DNA from: Watersipora subatra
Lineage: Eukaryota > Bryozoa > Gymnolaemata > Cheilostomatida > Watersiporidae
Direction of reading: 5' to 3'
DNA length: 64,000 nucleotides
Assembly (NCBI RefSeq): GCF_963576615.1
Contig: NC_088714.1
Location: 47,463,772 to 47,527,771, forward strand
Position 1 is the first letter of the stretch. Each line of letters opens with the position of its first letter. Shown here piece by piece: positions 45,341-57,000 of this stretch. Made by a program: the position numbers and the translations under genes. The notes below the pieces were generated by a model that was not told the origin of the DNA, did not search any database, and worked only from the letters and a program-made list of their open reading frames with translations.

Positions 45341-45655
45341 GCCCAGGGGGTTCACTCTCTTTTATTCATTCCCACGGGCCTTGCCTGAGATGTTATAAAA
45401 TTCATCCTTTCCACTGACTTGCACATTAATAAAAAAACTACCCCATATCATTTCATCACCACAGACTAATCACGCCTCTTTTGCTCATGAATACCCTTTT
45501 CCACTGTGTGGAAAGGGGTATTCGAGTACCAAGCTAAAAACATACCCTTTTTTTATGAAAACCCTCTAGAGTGTAAGGCCACCAAAAAGCACCCCTAAAA
45601 GGGGCTTTTTTTCGTCGAGCCCTTGGGGGCGAAAGTTGAGAGTGAACCCCCTGGA
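45341..45655. mobile_element. 315-bp MITE with 7-bp duplication
   Basis: The ends CCCAGGGGGTTCACTCTC and GAGAGTGAACCCCCTGGA are inverted, flanked by GTATTGG (45334-45340, 45656-45662). No ORF. Confidence 0.75.
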
Positions 45656-45893
45656 GTATTGGTTTGCTTCAAGTCTGAACACAAATAGAGAGTATCTCCT
45701 AGGTCAATCAGTTTGGTTATCATCCAAATAATAAATAATATTTAACAATAATAATAATGCAAATAACATGCCAAGTGCTTATTTTTGTCAGTATTTTTTA
45801 TAACTGTTTTATGGAACCACTAGATGAGATTTTTCAGATTGGTCAGTTGCAGAACAAGTTATTTTCACAACCGTTTGTATAGAGCCTCTTTAA

Positions 45894-46831
45894 AGCACAT
45901 AAATTACATAATTTTTTTATTATATATTTCAATACATTAGTCTTGGCTTTCGAATGAGCCTATATTCAATACACAAAGAATAATAGAACTATGAAAAACA
46001 GTGTCAAAAGTATGTCCTGCAAAAACAAAACACACTTGGTTCAGGTTCTCAAAATGTGATGTCACAATTATTATTTAGACTTAGGTAGTCGATCCCTTTC
46101 GCTGCCATTGAGGCTGCGCTTTTCTGTAACAATCGGTGCTGTTAAACCCAGAGAGTGCTAATAATAAACTAGGATTCCAGATAATCAACAATGCCCGGGA
46201 TCGTGCTACCACCCGACCAATACAAACACATGTTCTGGGTTAATTAATTATGCTTCAATAAATGTACTGTCGTTGATAAAGGTAATGAAATCACATCGAT
46301 TAAATTGTGACCTGCGGGTTGCGTGGCCCTAGGACTACATATCAATCGCACTTTCGCGAGATCATGCAATGCTTGAAACTCATTAGTCTCAGTCCGCGAC
46401 CATCAACATCACAATAAAATGATAGGGCTAGTGCATAATATCATCGGGAAAACATAGTAGGTGCTTGGAATCTGAGTTATTTATCATAGCAATAATCTGT
46501 ACACGGAGAACTAATGACACTGATTCTTTTATCATCTTCATTGGTTCTCTGGAGTTCTCCTATCTTTGCCTGACGCTAGCGTCATTATCGTAGTTGATAA
46601 ATATAAACGGTAAGCAAAAAATAGGCAGTAAGAGCACACAACACCGCTTAAGAAAATTGTAACGTCACAATTCCGAGCCTATGCCAGTAAACATTTCTGC
46701 GGTAAAGCTGTGGGGAAATCCTATAAACACCAACCAATATCTGTCTCACCATGGCAAACAATAGCTCGTTCGAAAGCCAAGACGCTGATGTATTGAAACA
46801 TACAATAAAAAAATTATGTAATTTATGTGCT
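45894..46831. mobile_element. 938-bp TTAA element with AGCACATAAATTAC ends
   Basis: TIRs of about 75 bp (AGCACATAAATTACATAA..., including TTTCAATACAT and CTTGGCTTTCGAA) are flanked by TTAA on both sides (45890-45893, 46832-46835). The AG start and TTAA site suit a Kolobok-like or piggyBac-like family. No transposase seen. Confidence 0.8.
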
Positions 46832-46835
46832 TTAA

Positions 46836-47190
46836 ATTGAAGTGATCACAGTTAATCTTATGTAACACTATTCAATCATGAGGGCAAGTTACCAGATGAT
46901 TTCTTTGTTCCAAAACTCCAAAGCAAAGTGACATAGGCCCTTATCGACTAAGCGATGCATTGTGAACAGAGACTTCCAGGCACCATAACCCTGCTTCCTT
47001 CAGTCACTTGAACATCACTTCAGGGTCTGGTCGAGGTGCAAGTAACTGCTCTGTGTAGATTGAATGATGGAGCAAATACGGTGTTGGCCTTTGAAGTTAA
47101 AGAGGTGAACAAATTGAATTGAGGATGAGAAGAGATGATGGAAAATAGAAGAAATAAAGAGACACAAAGACAGAGAAAGGGAGACTAAAG
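46836..47190. other. Short intergenic stretch
   Basis: Ends in GACA/GAAAGGGAGAC-rich sequence that continues beyond the next element; no gene recognised. Confidence 0.35.
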
Positions 47191-47191
47191 G

Positions 47192-47965
47192 TCTAAACAC
47201 ACTAGGCGATTTTATCACAAGCGTCATGAGGGCGGAGATATCGCTGGCGTGTGCATAAGCACACTTGAGCGATTCACTAGCAAACGATATAATAGGAACG
47301 CCCACAAACTGCCAATAAAATTCCGTATCATCAGTTTCTTCGGGAGTTGTTAATAAATTTAGGTTAGTCAATATGGCGCCGTCTAGGCGACAACGTAAAC
47401 AACTTACGCACTTGTTATTAAACCTATCTCACTTTCACGGATTGTACACTGCCTACACTACAAGAAGACATAAGAACAAACGATTATGGTATTTTTCACT
47501 GTAATATTTTTTCATATTTTTATACATATTTTATTTTGTAGTGGTTTTTTATACTTAACATATTAAATATTTACCGTTCTCAAGATGGTCAACCTGCGCA
47601 ACGATTGACTCCAAAAGTTGGTTTTCAATTCGAATTTTTTGTAATTTTTGATTTTTATGGTGCACAGGACTGGGAGTGCTATTATTAAATTCATGGACAC
47701 TTCAGTGTTCGTTCTGAAGATGTTTCAATCGTAACAAAATAGCCAATTGTCGCTGCTGTACGTTGATGAACATTGATAAGAAATAATTACCCGCCATAAA
47801 ATTGCATTACGGTAAAAACCAACCAATTGAAATGCATCTCGCTAGCGATAAAGTTGTGTAGAGAAAGTCTAACATTATCGCTCTGCATGAGCACGCTGAG
47901 TGAATTCTAGCGCAGATTAGCGCCGCGCGATATCGGTCTATATATCGCCTAGTGTGTTTGCACAC
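47192..47965. mobile_element. MITE with AAACACACTAGGCGAT ends (PIF/Harbinger-like?)
   Basis: Inverted ends AAACACACTAGGCGAT / ATCGCCTAGTGTGTTT. The interior has ATGGCGCCGTCTAGGCGACA (from 47373), giving MAPSRRQRKQLTHL and an Arg-rich RRHKNKRLW, which resembles the basic start of Harbinger transposases, but nothing else is coding. The target duplication is unclear. It is inserted in a GAGACA-rich tandem repeat. Confidence 0.5.
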
Positions 47966-48122
47966 AGGCGGAGACAGGGAGGCATAATGACAGAGGGAGA
48001 CACCAAGACATAGAAAGGGAGACTGGAAGATGGAGGAAGGGAGGCATAATGACAGAGGAAGGGAGACACCAAGACAGAGAAAGGGAGACTTGAAGATGGA
48101 GGAAGGGGAGGCATAATGACGG
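47966..48122. repeat. About 62-67 bp GA-rich tandem repeat
   Basis: AGGCATAATGACAGAGG recurs at 47980, 48042 and 48109 with AGACACCAAGACA.AGAAAGGGAGACT between. Similar sequence resumes left of the MITE at 47159-47186, so the MITE split the array. Confidence 0.8.
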
Positions 48123-48339
48123 AGAAAATGAAGCCAAACCTTTTGTTATCTGTTTGCGTTGTTAATGTACATTAACAGTTTGTTAAGTGATTGCTTGACA
48201 GAACTACCCAAAAGTTTGCTATTACACTAAAACCTGTCATGATAATGACATCATTTAGCACATTCAAATACAGTCATACCTCGGAATACGGCATATTCCG
48301 GTACTGAGCTTGTATGGCAATTTACTCGCACCTCAAATA

Positions 48340-48655
48340 ATATTTCTTATATGAAATAGCTAAATGCAAATGAATCCGTTCCCATACACTGAAAAACGAC
48401 GCAACAGGGCATCACAATGTGAAAAAAGTTTTTTGAGCTGTTGAATTCACTACCTATGCTCACAAAGTAACAAATACCTATGTGATGGTTATGATCCACA
48501 ATAAATGTAACATCACTATGAACAGTACTACATTATATGGAGCTCTTAGCTTAGAGACAAACGTAGTGGCTAAGAGAGGTGTGAAAAAACTTGTCAGCAT
48601 TACATCCGGTATATTTGTATTACACTTCTGTTACGCTACGTATCATACGTGTAGC
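48340..48655. repeat. Direct repeat, copy 1 (with 49575-49885)
   Basis: Shares runs such as ACAAATACCTAT, AACAGTACTAC and TTACATCCGGTA with 49575-49885 in the same order and orientation. Confidence 0.8.
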
Positions 48656-48666
48656 ATAAACTTTAA

Positions 48667-49564
48667 AGGTTGACTTGTAACAAAGTTCACATTACAGTTA
48701 TTTAGTATCAAAAGATTCACCGTGTCTTACTCTGTTATGTTGTAGGTGCAAAATATGTGGAAATGTGATTACAAGCTCTTAAAGCTAAAAAACGAACAGG
48801 TAATCGCCACCATCACAAAACTGCCATAGATTAGAATCCCTTTCCAAAATGGCTCAAATGGGACTTAACTGAACAAGATGGCTTCTGTTTACACTTTCAT
48901 GCAACCTCATTCACCGAAATATTTTCACAAATATACTACACGCATTCAATAAAACCATGTACATTGTCCTTAGGTGTCTATTTCATCATCAATGTAATGC
49001 TGTCACTTTGAGCAGTGATATCTCAAAACTTACCATAAAAACCCGTTTCATTTTTTAACCTTAGCTCAAAGGAGTGCATATCATCATCTGATGAACATGA
49101 TGAGACAGTTCATCACCTGTGATAGTGGAGAAATGCTGCAGAAATTATTCGCGCTGTTTTGCAGGAAGTATGGGTCACCTGATCAGATTACGACTAGACG
49201 ATTAGACCAAGCTAAAACAAAACTGTGAACTGGCAAGCATCTATATTTGGTAAGGGCTCTTCGGTAAAACACGAAGTGTTTGTCATAAACTAGTGCTATG
49301 AGAAGTTTTATATTGAGCCTTTTATTGGCCTTTCAATTCACGTGAGAACATCATAGTCAAAACAATAATCAAATGGATTAACTACGTCAGAAAAATAGAC
49401 TGATTCCGATCTACGGCGGTTTTGTGATGGCGGCAATCAACTGTTCGTTTTTGAGCTTGTAATCACATTTCCACCTATTTGGCGCTTACAACACAGTGGA
49501 GTAAAACATGGTGAATCTTTTAATACCAAATAACTTTAATGTGAATTTTGTTACAAGTCAACCT
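48667..49564. mobile_element. Kolobok MITE (TTAA) inside the Tigger-like element
   Basis: An 898-bp copy, TTAA both sides (48663-48666, 49565-49568), AGGTTGACTTG-type TIRs. It sits between the two direct repeats 48340-48655 and 49575-49885. Confidence 0.88.
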
Positions 49565-49574
49565 TTAAAGCAAT

Positions 49575-49885
49575 GTATCTTACATGAAATAACTAAATAA
49601 AAAAATGAATTCATTCCCATACTATGAAAAGCTACATAACATAATAATGCAAAAATGTGTTTTAGTTGTTGTATTTTACTACTTAAGCTCACAAACAAAT
49701 ACCTATTTGATGGTAATGATCCGCAATAAATATAACATCACGATGAACAGTACTACAGTATATGGACTCTTGCCTTAGAGACAGATGTAGCGGCTAACGG
49801 CGATATGAAAAAATTTGTCAGTATTACATCCGGTACACATGTATCACACTTTTGTAACGCTACGTAACATAACATAAACTTAACC
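49575..49885. repeat. Direct repeat, copy 2
   Basis: Second, diverged copy of 48340-48655, just beyond the Kolobok MITE. Confidence 0.8.
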
Positions 49886-50499
49886 TAAATGAATTTAGCT
49901 TACTAAACACACAACTTAAGGATAAAGTTGCCATCTTACACTAAACTTAATTCTATTTTTTTTCTCTGTTTTCAATTTAATACTGTCTTCCATTGACTTT
50001 TTTCATGCTTTCACTATCACTTTTAGCTAGCCTTTTTAAAACTTCTTCAAACTGATCTAACCAGAAAGACCATGGGATACTGTGCTCGAAAGCGGCCTCT
50101 TGCATACTTTGCCACTTAGGGACCACATCGACTCGTATGTTCATTTGTGTAACTGTAACTTGTAACCGGCTCGTACACTCGTATCTCTAAGGTCTCTAAT
50201 ATCTCAAAGCAGAAACTTGCTCAAACTTTTGCTTGTACAGTAGAGGCTCCTATAACATATACCTCCTAAAACGTAAATTTCAGATCAGATAAACAATTAT
50301 GTGAAGTTTTTGCTTTTTCCTACATAAAAATGTTTATATGACATCAAGTGCCAAGTCGGGCAAAATCTCCAATTTGAATTGTACGTTAATTTATTTCGTC
50401 GCACTTGGGAAAGAAAAACCGACGTGTCTGTTGCAGGAGCGCGTTCTGCATCTCAGAGTCCTCATACGTTGGGCAATTATGTGTTGAGGTATGACTGTA

Positions 50500-51070
50500 T
50501 GTATTAGATTTTATAGGGTAGACGCGATTGTGTTTATCCTCGTGCATCCTACATGCACCAACCAATCTACTAAGTGAAAAGACAAGATTATGCATGTAGA
50601 CTTTATTGTGAACAGGTTAAAGAAGTCAAAGGCATGATAAATGTCACCATCTTATTAGCCATATCACAGCTGCTTCGCATGGCAATGAACCTAACTGAAT
50701 ATTGATGGCATTTGATTACCTGCTGGCACTATTGCGTAGAGGAAGAAAATAGGTTTATTTGTAAGATTTGGAAACGGAATACAAACATCCTGACAACGTT
50801 GATATATACAGCCAAAATAACTTTCTTTGTACAAAGAACTAATGAATTTTTTTATATTTTTACTCTTGATGGCCTTTTCAATAAGCACCTTAGAAAGAAC
50901 AAATAATTTATCTATTCTAAACTGTACTTGTTGGCGCTATATATACATGAATAGAAACTGTTACAAATGTACGAACATTGAACTATTACTGTTAGTGACG
51001 CGCTCCTAGTTAGCATCGGTTACAAAGCAGGTCTGAAGAGGAAATAAAAGCCATTGAAAAAAGAGAGATA
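50500..51070 (-). other. Probable 3' UTR/flank of poly(A) polymerase gene
   Basis: Follows the stop codon at 51071 on the minus strand. A minus-strand AATAAA (TTTATT at about 50754) lies roughly 315 nt downstream of the stop and could be the polyadenylation signal. No other gene recognised. Confidence 0.45.
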
Positions 51071-54000
51071 TTAGCGACTGGTTAATTTTAAGTTAATTTG
51101 TTTGGCCTTCTGTATGACTGGAAGAGCAAGTGTCTGAGAGGATGAGTCCAGTTCGAGCTCTACGCTCCCACTAGAGGAGGCCGATGCCGACACCTACAAA
51201 CAGCAAACATCAGGAATGCCACACTAATCACTTGAACAATCATTCCTAGCTGTATTTTAGCACAGGCTACTTAGCTGTACTAACTCTAAAAACCTCTAGT
51301 TGCTATTACATTTCAACAATTGTTTGGCTCACTTCCAATAACCACTATTGTGATCTTTTTGAATATGCCAAAAACTCCCAATCAAAAGATTTTTTCACAC
51401 AGTTTGTTTGATAGCATAAACACGTTAACTCCTTTGCAACCGACTAACATTCATGTGATTTACTTTAAATATACAGTCATTCTCAAAGAATTCCTATAAT
51501 TGAAGTTATTACTATAAGAGAGAGTGTTGAGGTAAATTAACAATTCAATTTTCACAATAACCATCCGAGTCTCCGCTTTCAGATGGTATTAAATTCAAAT
51601 CAAAAACTCATATTAATTACATGTGGACTTGTGTCTCAAAGGAGGTAGTTTTAGAAAACTTCCAATTTTCAATTACTTGTTGAAACAAAGTTGGACTTGC
51701 ACCATAAAATTAGTATAATATAATAAATTAGGAAAAATAATTGTTTTATTACATCAAATACAAAGATATGAATATTATCCAAGTATGTAGCAATTAGTCA
51801 TGAAAATCATGGAACTCTAATCTAGGACTTTTCCTCGCTAGTATCATCCTTACAACCAAAACATGAAATCCACATGCCAGTATGTCTCAAATAAACTGTG
51901 ATAAACATTTAAATTAGTAAAAGTATGTTCAATAAACTCTGCTCTTGACTTTTCGCACATTATAGGCAGCTCTAAGAATCAATATGATTCTATCGAAGGT
52001 GAATGATAATTTTAGACAGACTATGACTCACTACCTAGAAAGTGCATTTTTTTACCATGCATTTGCATAACAATTCAAATCGTCAGAATGAAAAGTTAAT
52101 AATAACTTTGAAATATTGCAAAAAGATTCTCTTTGCTATTCACCATGCCTTACCCTTGCACAGAGTAAGACATGGTGAATCTTTTGATGCGAAATAACTG
52201 TAATGTGAATTTTGTTGCAAGTCAACCTTTAACCTTTAGACTGCGACATTATTCCTTGCTCCAAGGTCTACAGTGCCACTTTTTTTTCAATTCAAAAACA
52301 AAGCATTTTGTTTTGGCTCTTGCTCTGTTATTACTTGGCCTGTCTAGCCTAAATTAATAATATATATTATTAGAACCTTTTAAACACTAAAATAAGACCA
52401 ATAGCACTCGTTTTGGTGACTTTATAGCGAACCAGATGATGTTGAATACAAAAAGCTTAATCAAGCTTTTCACAAGAAAAAACAACCATCTGGGCTCGAG
52501 TTTATATTTCATGAATGCTAGCCATTTCATTTTACCGCTAGATGTGTTAAGATAACAACATGAAAGCAATTTGATCAAATTAGAATAAATTAATGCAGAG
52601 TTATATAATGTAATATAAATATAATACCAACCGGAAATGGTCTCTGAAAAAACCAGAGAGATCGACTAATATATAAATTTGTATCATTAAACTTTGATTA
52701 TCGATAGCAGAAACTTTCTAAAATTGAAGTCAATGAGTGCTGCCACACAAAAGGTTTCGGATTCAAACTAAAAAACATTGTAACAAAAACATAAAACACT
52801 GGATAAAAATGTATGTCTTTTTATAAAAGCGAATGGTTTTGGATAACGGACTTGCAAAACATCGTTTTTCTACTGATGAATAAAGCAATTACCAAGCAAT
52901 ATAGCAGCTTTCTTTTAATTTTTATAGATGGACACAAGTTTAACCTGTGTAAGAATTTGGGGTAATGGGCTGTCATAAAGTTTTCAAAGTGTTGATAATA
53001 TTCAACCCTTTCGTGGGCGGATTTTCAGGACTATATCAGAACCCCTGGGCGAATTAATTTTTCGGAAAATCAATTTCTTTTAAAAGGTTTATACACTCTT
53101 TTGTATGTTATTGTATGCATATATCTATGTATAAACATGCATATGTATACATGTATATGTCCAGATGGATATATATCAATATATTACAAATGAATAAAAA
53201 TGTATAACATGAAAATATTTATATATGTAGATCTACCAAGATAAATATACATGTATATATTGTATATCTTTTTATAATACAAGTGTACACTTTAATAAGC
53301 ACAATTTCTGTATAATATATCCAAAAGCATTCTCCTTTGCAAAGGCCTACATCACAGTATTTGCACCATGTGCTTATTTTTGTCTTTTTGTACCAATCAC
53401 ACAGCATCTACTGGAGTAAATACTGGACCTGTCACTACTACAAACTGATGAATGGTAGGAGATTTATCTCTTTTTATATTATTAATATTCTTTCAGGCAC
53501 TGGCATCACCCCACCCACATCATCATGATTACTGCTACCAGCTTTTTCATCAATACCACTTCCAGATGTAAAATAATTACAATCACAATTTGAACCTGAT
53601 TCATTGTCATCTCTGGCTACTAAATCTAAAAAGTCACAGTCAGTTGTGATTCTCTTAGTAACTCCGGTACTAGTACTTGCTGTATTAGAATAATCACAGA
53701 GAGTTCTCTTAGAAGTCGTCATGACGATAAACTAAAATAAAACTCTCGAAGCTTTCAGTAAATAGCGGCTAAAAATAAAATTAAAATAATTAAAAAATTA
53801 CTCAAAAGAGTTTTCTAATTTTTTTCACAATTTTTATTCATTTATTAGTGCTAAAAACAATCGTTTTGTGCAAATCAAAAATTTTTTTTAGGCTAACCAA
53901 AGCCAATATATCGTAGCTTGCTATCGATTAAAAAAGTAAACCAAAAACGGCATTTAGCTAACCAAAAGCCGCAATAAAAAAAATATGTTTCTATGGTGAC

Positions 54001-57000
54001 AAAAATGTCGCTCTGCCCATCTGAAGGAGTATCGCGAAGCGACAAAAATGTCGCTTTGCCCGTGAAAGGGTTAAAAAAGCGTTTGCAACATGGTGATTAA
54101 ATAGGTGTTATTCTGCAGTTATTCATTACATTTCCCAGCATTAACTAAATACTCATTCAAAATGTGTAAAACTTCTTCATAGGTCCAAATATGTTTCTAC
54201 TGTGAATATATACAATTTGTAGATATATTGTGAACATACCCTAGGACACTTATATTTCACTAGTATTTAGTTTCGTGAGTGGCATACAGAGTAAAATGTC
54301 GCTGCAACTTAATTTCGCAGCTCTGATGAGTGCGAAAATATAGTGATGTGAAAATAAATGCAGTGGAACAAACATAATTAGATTCCTCAGGTTCAGTTCA
54401 CCGGTAAGAAAATTTTTTTTTAATTTGGGACTAGTTTGTATTTGTGAACCGCAGGTAGAATTGTGTGGCATAGATCGATAATGCGATTTGATCGCTTGCT
54501 GCCATTTGTTTCTTAGATTATCAATGAACAAAGCTATTTAATTCCGCGTTTTCGCTCGTTCGTCATGATAGTTTAGTTTCGCTAATGAAATTTTCACGAG
54601 AGGATGACTCCGCGATAACGCGAAAGTTAAGAAAGAAATACATAAGTGTTCTAGGGTATTATACTCATTCACCAGTAGTTAAGCTTCATCAATTTTGAGC
54701 CATTGCAGATTCACTAAAAGGTGAAATTGGCACTCGGGTCATTAAAGCGTTTGTGCCGGAATGCGAAGATAGCTCTCTCTCTCCCTCTCTTCCTCTCTCC
54801 CTCCCTCCCTCCCTCCCTCCCTCCCTCTCTCTCTCTCTCTCAGCCAACATGGTATTCAATAGACAGAACAATGAATAAACTCACCTGACTGCTCTCATCC
54901 CCTGTCGGTGAGTCCGGTGAAGCACTGACTGAGTCTCTCTCTTCTTCAACCTAAAATAACTTCACATTATAAAGAACCAGGGCAAGTAATGTGAACACCA
55001 TGTAGGAGTTATCTACTTTTGCTACTAAAGGCACACTCATGCCATAGAATTACCAACCCTTTGCTTTTTGGCATCAATGTCTTCTCCTGTGTTAATTCCA
55101 CGTTTCATGGCATCATCCTTTGCGGGCAGCAATCCCTCACTGTCACCATTCGCATTTTCTGACTAGAAAATATGGAGACTTGAAGGGTTAAATCAATCAG
55201 TCACTATAACAACTCCGTAACCCTTCCGTAACTGGAACACAAACTATGTGACAAAAGCAGAAAGTCTTTGGCTCCGCAAGCAGACAAATCTGTTTAGGCT
55301 GTTTGGGGTAAAGCTAACCTGAATGAGTTCGTGGGATTCGGAGCTATCAAGGTCAATAGAAAGTGGAAGCCCGCTGTCTTGACTAGATGTCTTGAGATCG
55401 GCGTCTATATTGGTAGAAGGTGATTTGCTCACCACTGTTGGAGGAGATCTCATGTTGGCGAGGTTAGAACTACTGGAACTCTGCATAAACGATCCCTCTT
55501 AATTATTCATTTTTATAGCATGCTTTGAAAGGCCTTATTTAAGATGTTGCTCTATGTGTACCACATGTAGTCTCTAGAGACAAAGACTAACTGTTCTATC
55601 TGCGAATGTTGCAGCACAGGGATCATCTATAGACTCGATAATGTTTAAACACATCCATAGTTTGATGTCAAATATATAGCTGCTATATTCATAGACTAAT
55701 ATCTCATGAATTTAAGAAAGCTTAGACATGTTAAATGGCATGATAACGATTGTCTGCTGTGTGAACTGTCATGCACTCAGTTTACACAAGGACGAACCTT
55801 CAACAAAACTTAAGGACCCTGGTAATACAATTAGTTTGGGTCAATACGAAGGACCTATTAGGGTTTTATAAAACCTTAATAGGTCCTCTTTAATAGATAC
55901 TCTTTCTTTAAGGTTTTATAAAACCTTAAAGAAAGATGATCAACACAGTATGATTATGAATATGATTACACAGTCAATCATGTTGATCCTCTCCTAAAGA
56001 TTTTATGAAACCTCAATAGGTCTTATAGCTAGGTCCTATCCTATTTAGCTTAAGAGTTTCAGCCCAAAACAATTGTGTTATAAAGTTCCACCCTATTGCT
56101 CATTTGTCTAATTTTTAGGAAAGAATATCAATATGATTAGATAGTTAACACCCTTTTGTCACCTCCTGATTGGATGAAGCTATGTCAATGCTTTTGGGCT
56201 AAAGTTCACGGGAAAGTAAGACATTTTTCTGCTATTCCAGTAATTACATTGAATAATAAATTGATATCATCGAAAAATAACACAGATTCTAAATGGAAAT
56301 ACAGTAAAATAGCAACTGTGTGGTTTCAAAAGGAAATGATGTGCAGAATATAGCTCTAGTTATCATTGACTTAATCAGTGAGTCAGACAAAATGGCCACA
56401 GAAGTCTTGATGAAATGTGACTGCCGAGACAAAGTGAATGTTTCGTTATCGGTTTCATTATAGGTTATGCCTTTTTGTGAACTAGGCATAAAGTCTATTA
56501 GAAATCTAAATATGCCAATAAAGCCTGTTCCAACAAACTGCCAATTCATTAGGTAAAAAGAGGATAATTCATAGAACATCGTGCAGCTGTACATAGCCTG
56601 TAAAGCTGTACACTGATTATTAATACCTTGTCTGATACTCACCTTTTTGTTGAACAGTCGAACCTGTTCAGCCAGATCTTCTGGAAGAAATGATGGAAGG
56701 CTTTTTCTCTTCACGTGCTTCACGTCAAGAACCATATCGGGTCGTATGATTTGTTGTCGCTGTGACTGGTTGTATACTAACAAATAGAAATAGCATAGAG
56801 ACTGTTTGAGCAAATTGAGCTGACAACAACAAATCAAATCAAAAGTTATTAAGAAGTTATCATTGGTCTGTCAAAGATCAGCTGTAAGCATGTGCCAAAC
56901 AGAAAAAAGGGGGTGCTTAAATTGTTTCCCTTGGGTAAATAATTCATTCACTAAAGGAAAAAAACTATGCGATATTAGTTTTCATCAAGCTACTGGTTTA

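Larger units (their letters stand above)
48271..50497. mobile_element. Tigger/mariner-like element with TA site
   Basis: A 2.23-kb segment bounded by CAGTCATACCTC / GAGGTATGACTG with TA on both sides (48269-48270, 50498-50499). It contains a direct duplication of about 310 bp and a Kolobok MITE. No transposase recognised, so it is non-autonomous. Confidence 0.7.
53006..54070 (-). mobile_element. piggyBac-like element, central domain deleted
   Basis: A 1065-bp element with CCCTTTCGTGGGC / GCCCGTGAAAGGG ends; TTAA at 54071-54074 and a mutated TCAA at 53002-53005. It retains the transposase N-terminus and Cys-rich C-terminus but no DDD domain. In the last intron of the poly(A) polymerase gene. 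Confidence 0.8.

Noticed and set aside
52172-52357. Small ORF beginning MVNLLMRNNCNV (also seen at 62018-62224 on minus)
   Set aside because: Both begin inside the Kolobok TIR, which happens to contain an in-frame ATG; no wider similarity.
54689-54871. Arg/Glu/Gly-repeat ORF
   Set aside because: Product of the CT/CCCT microsatellite.
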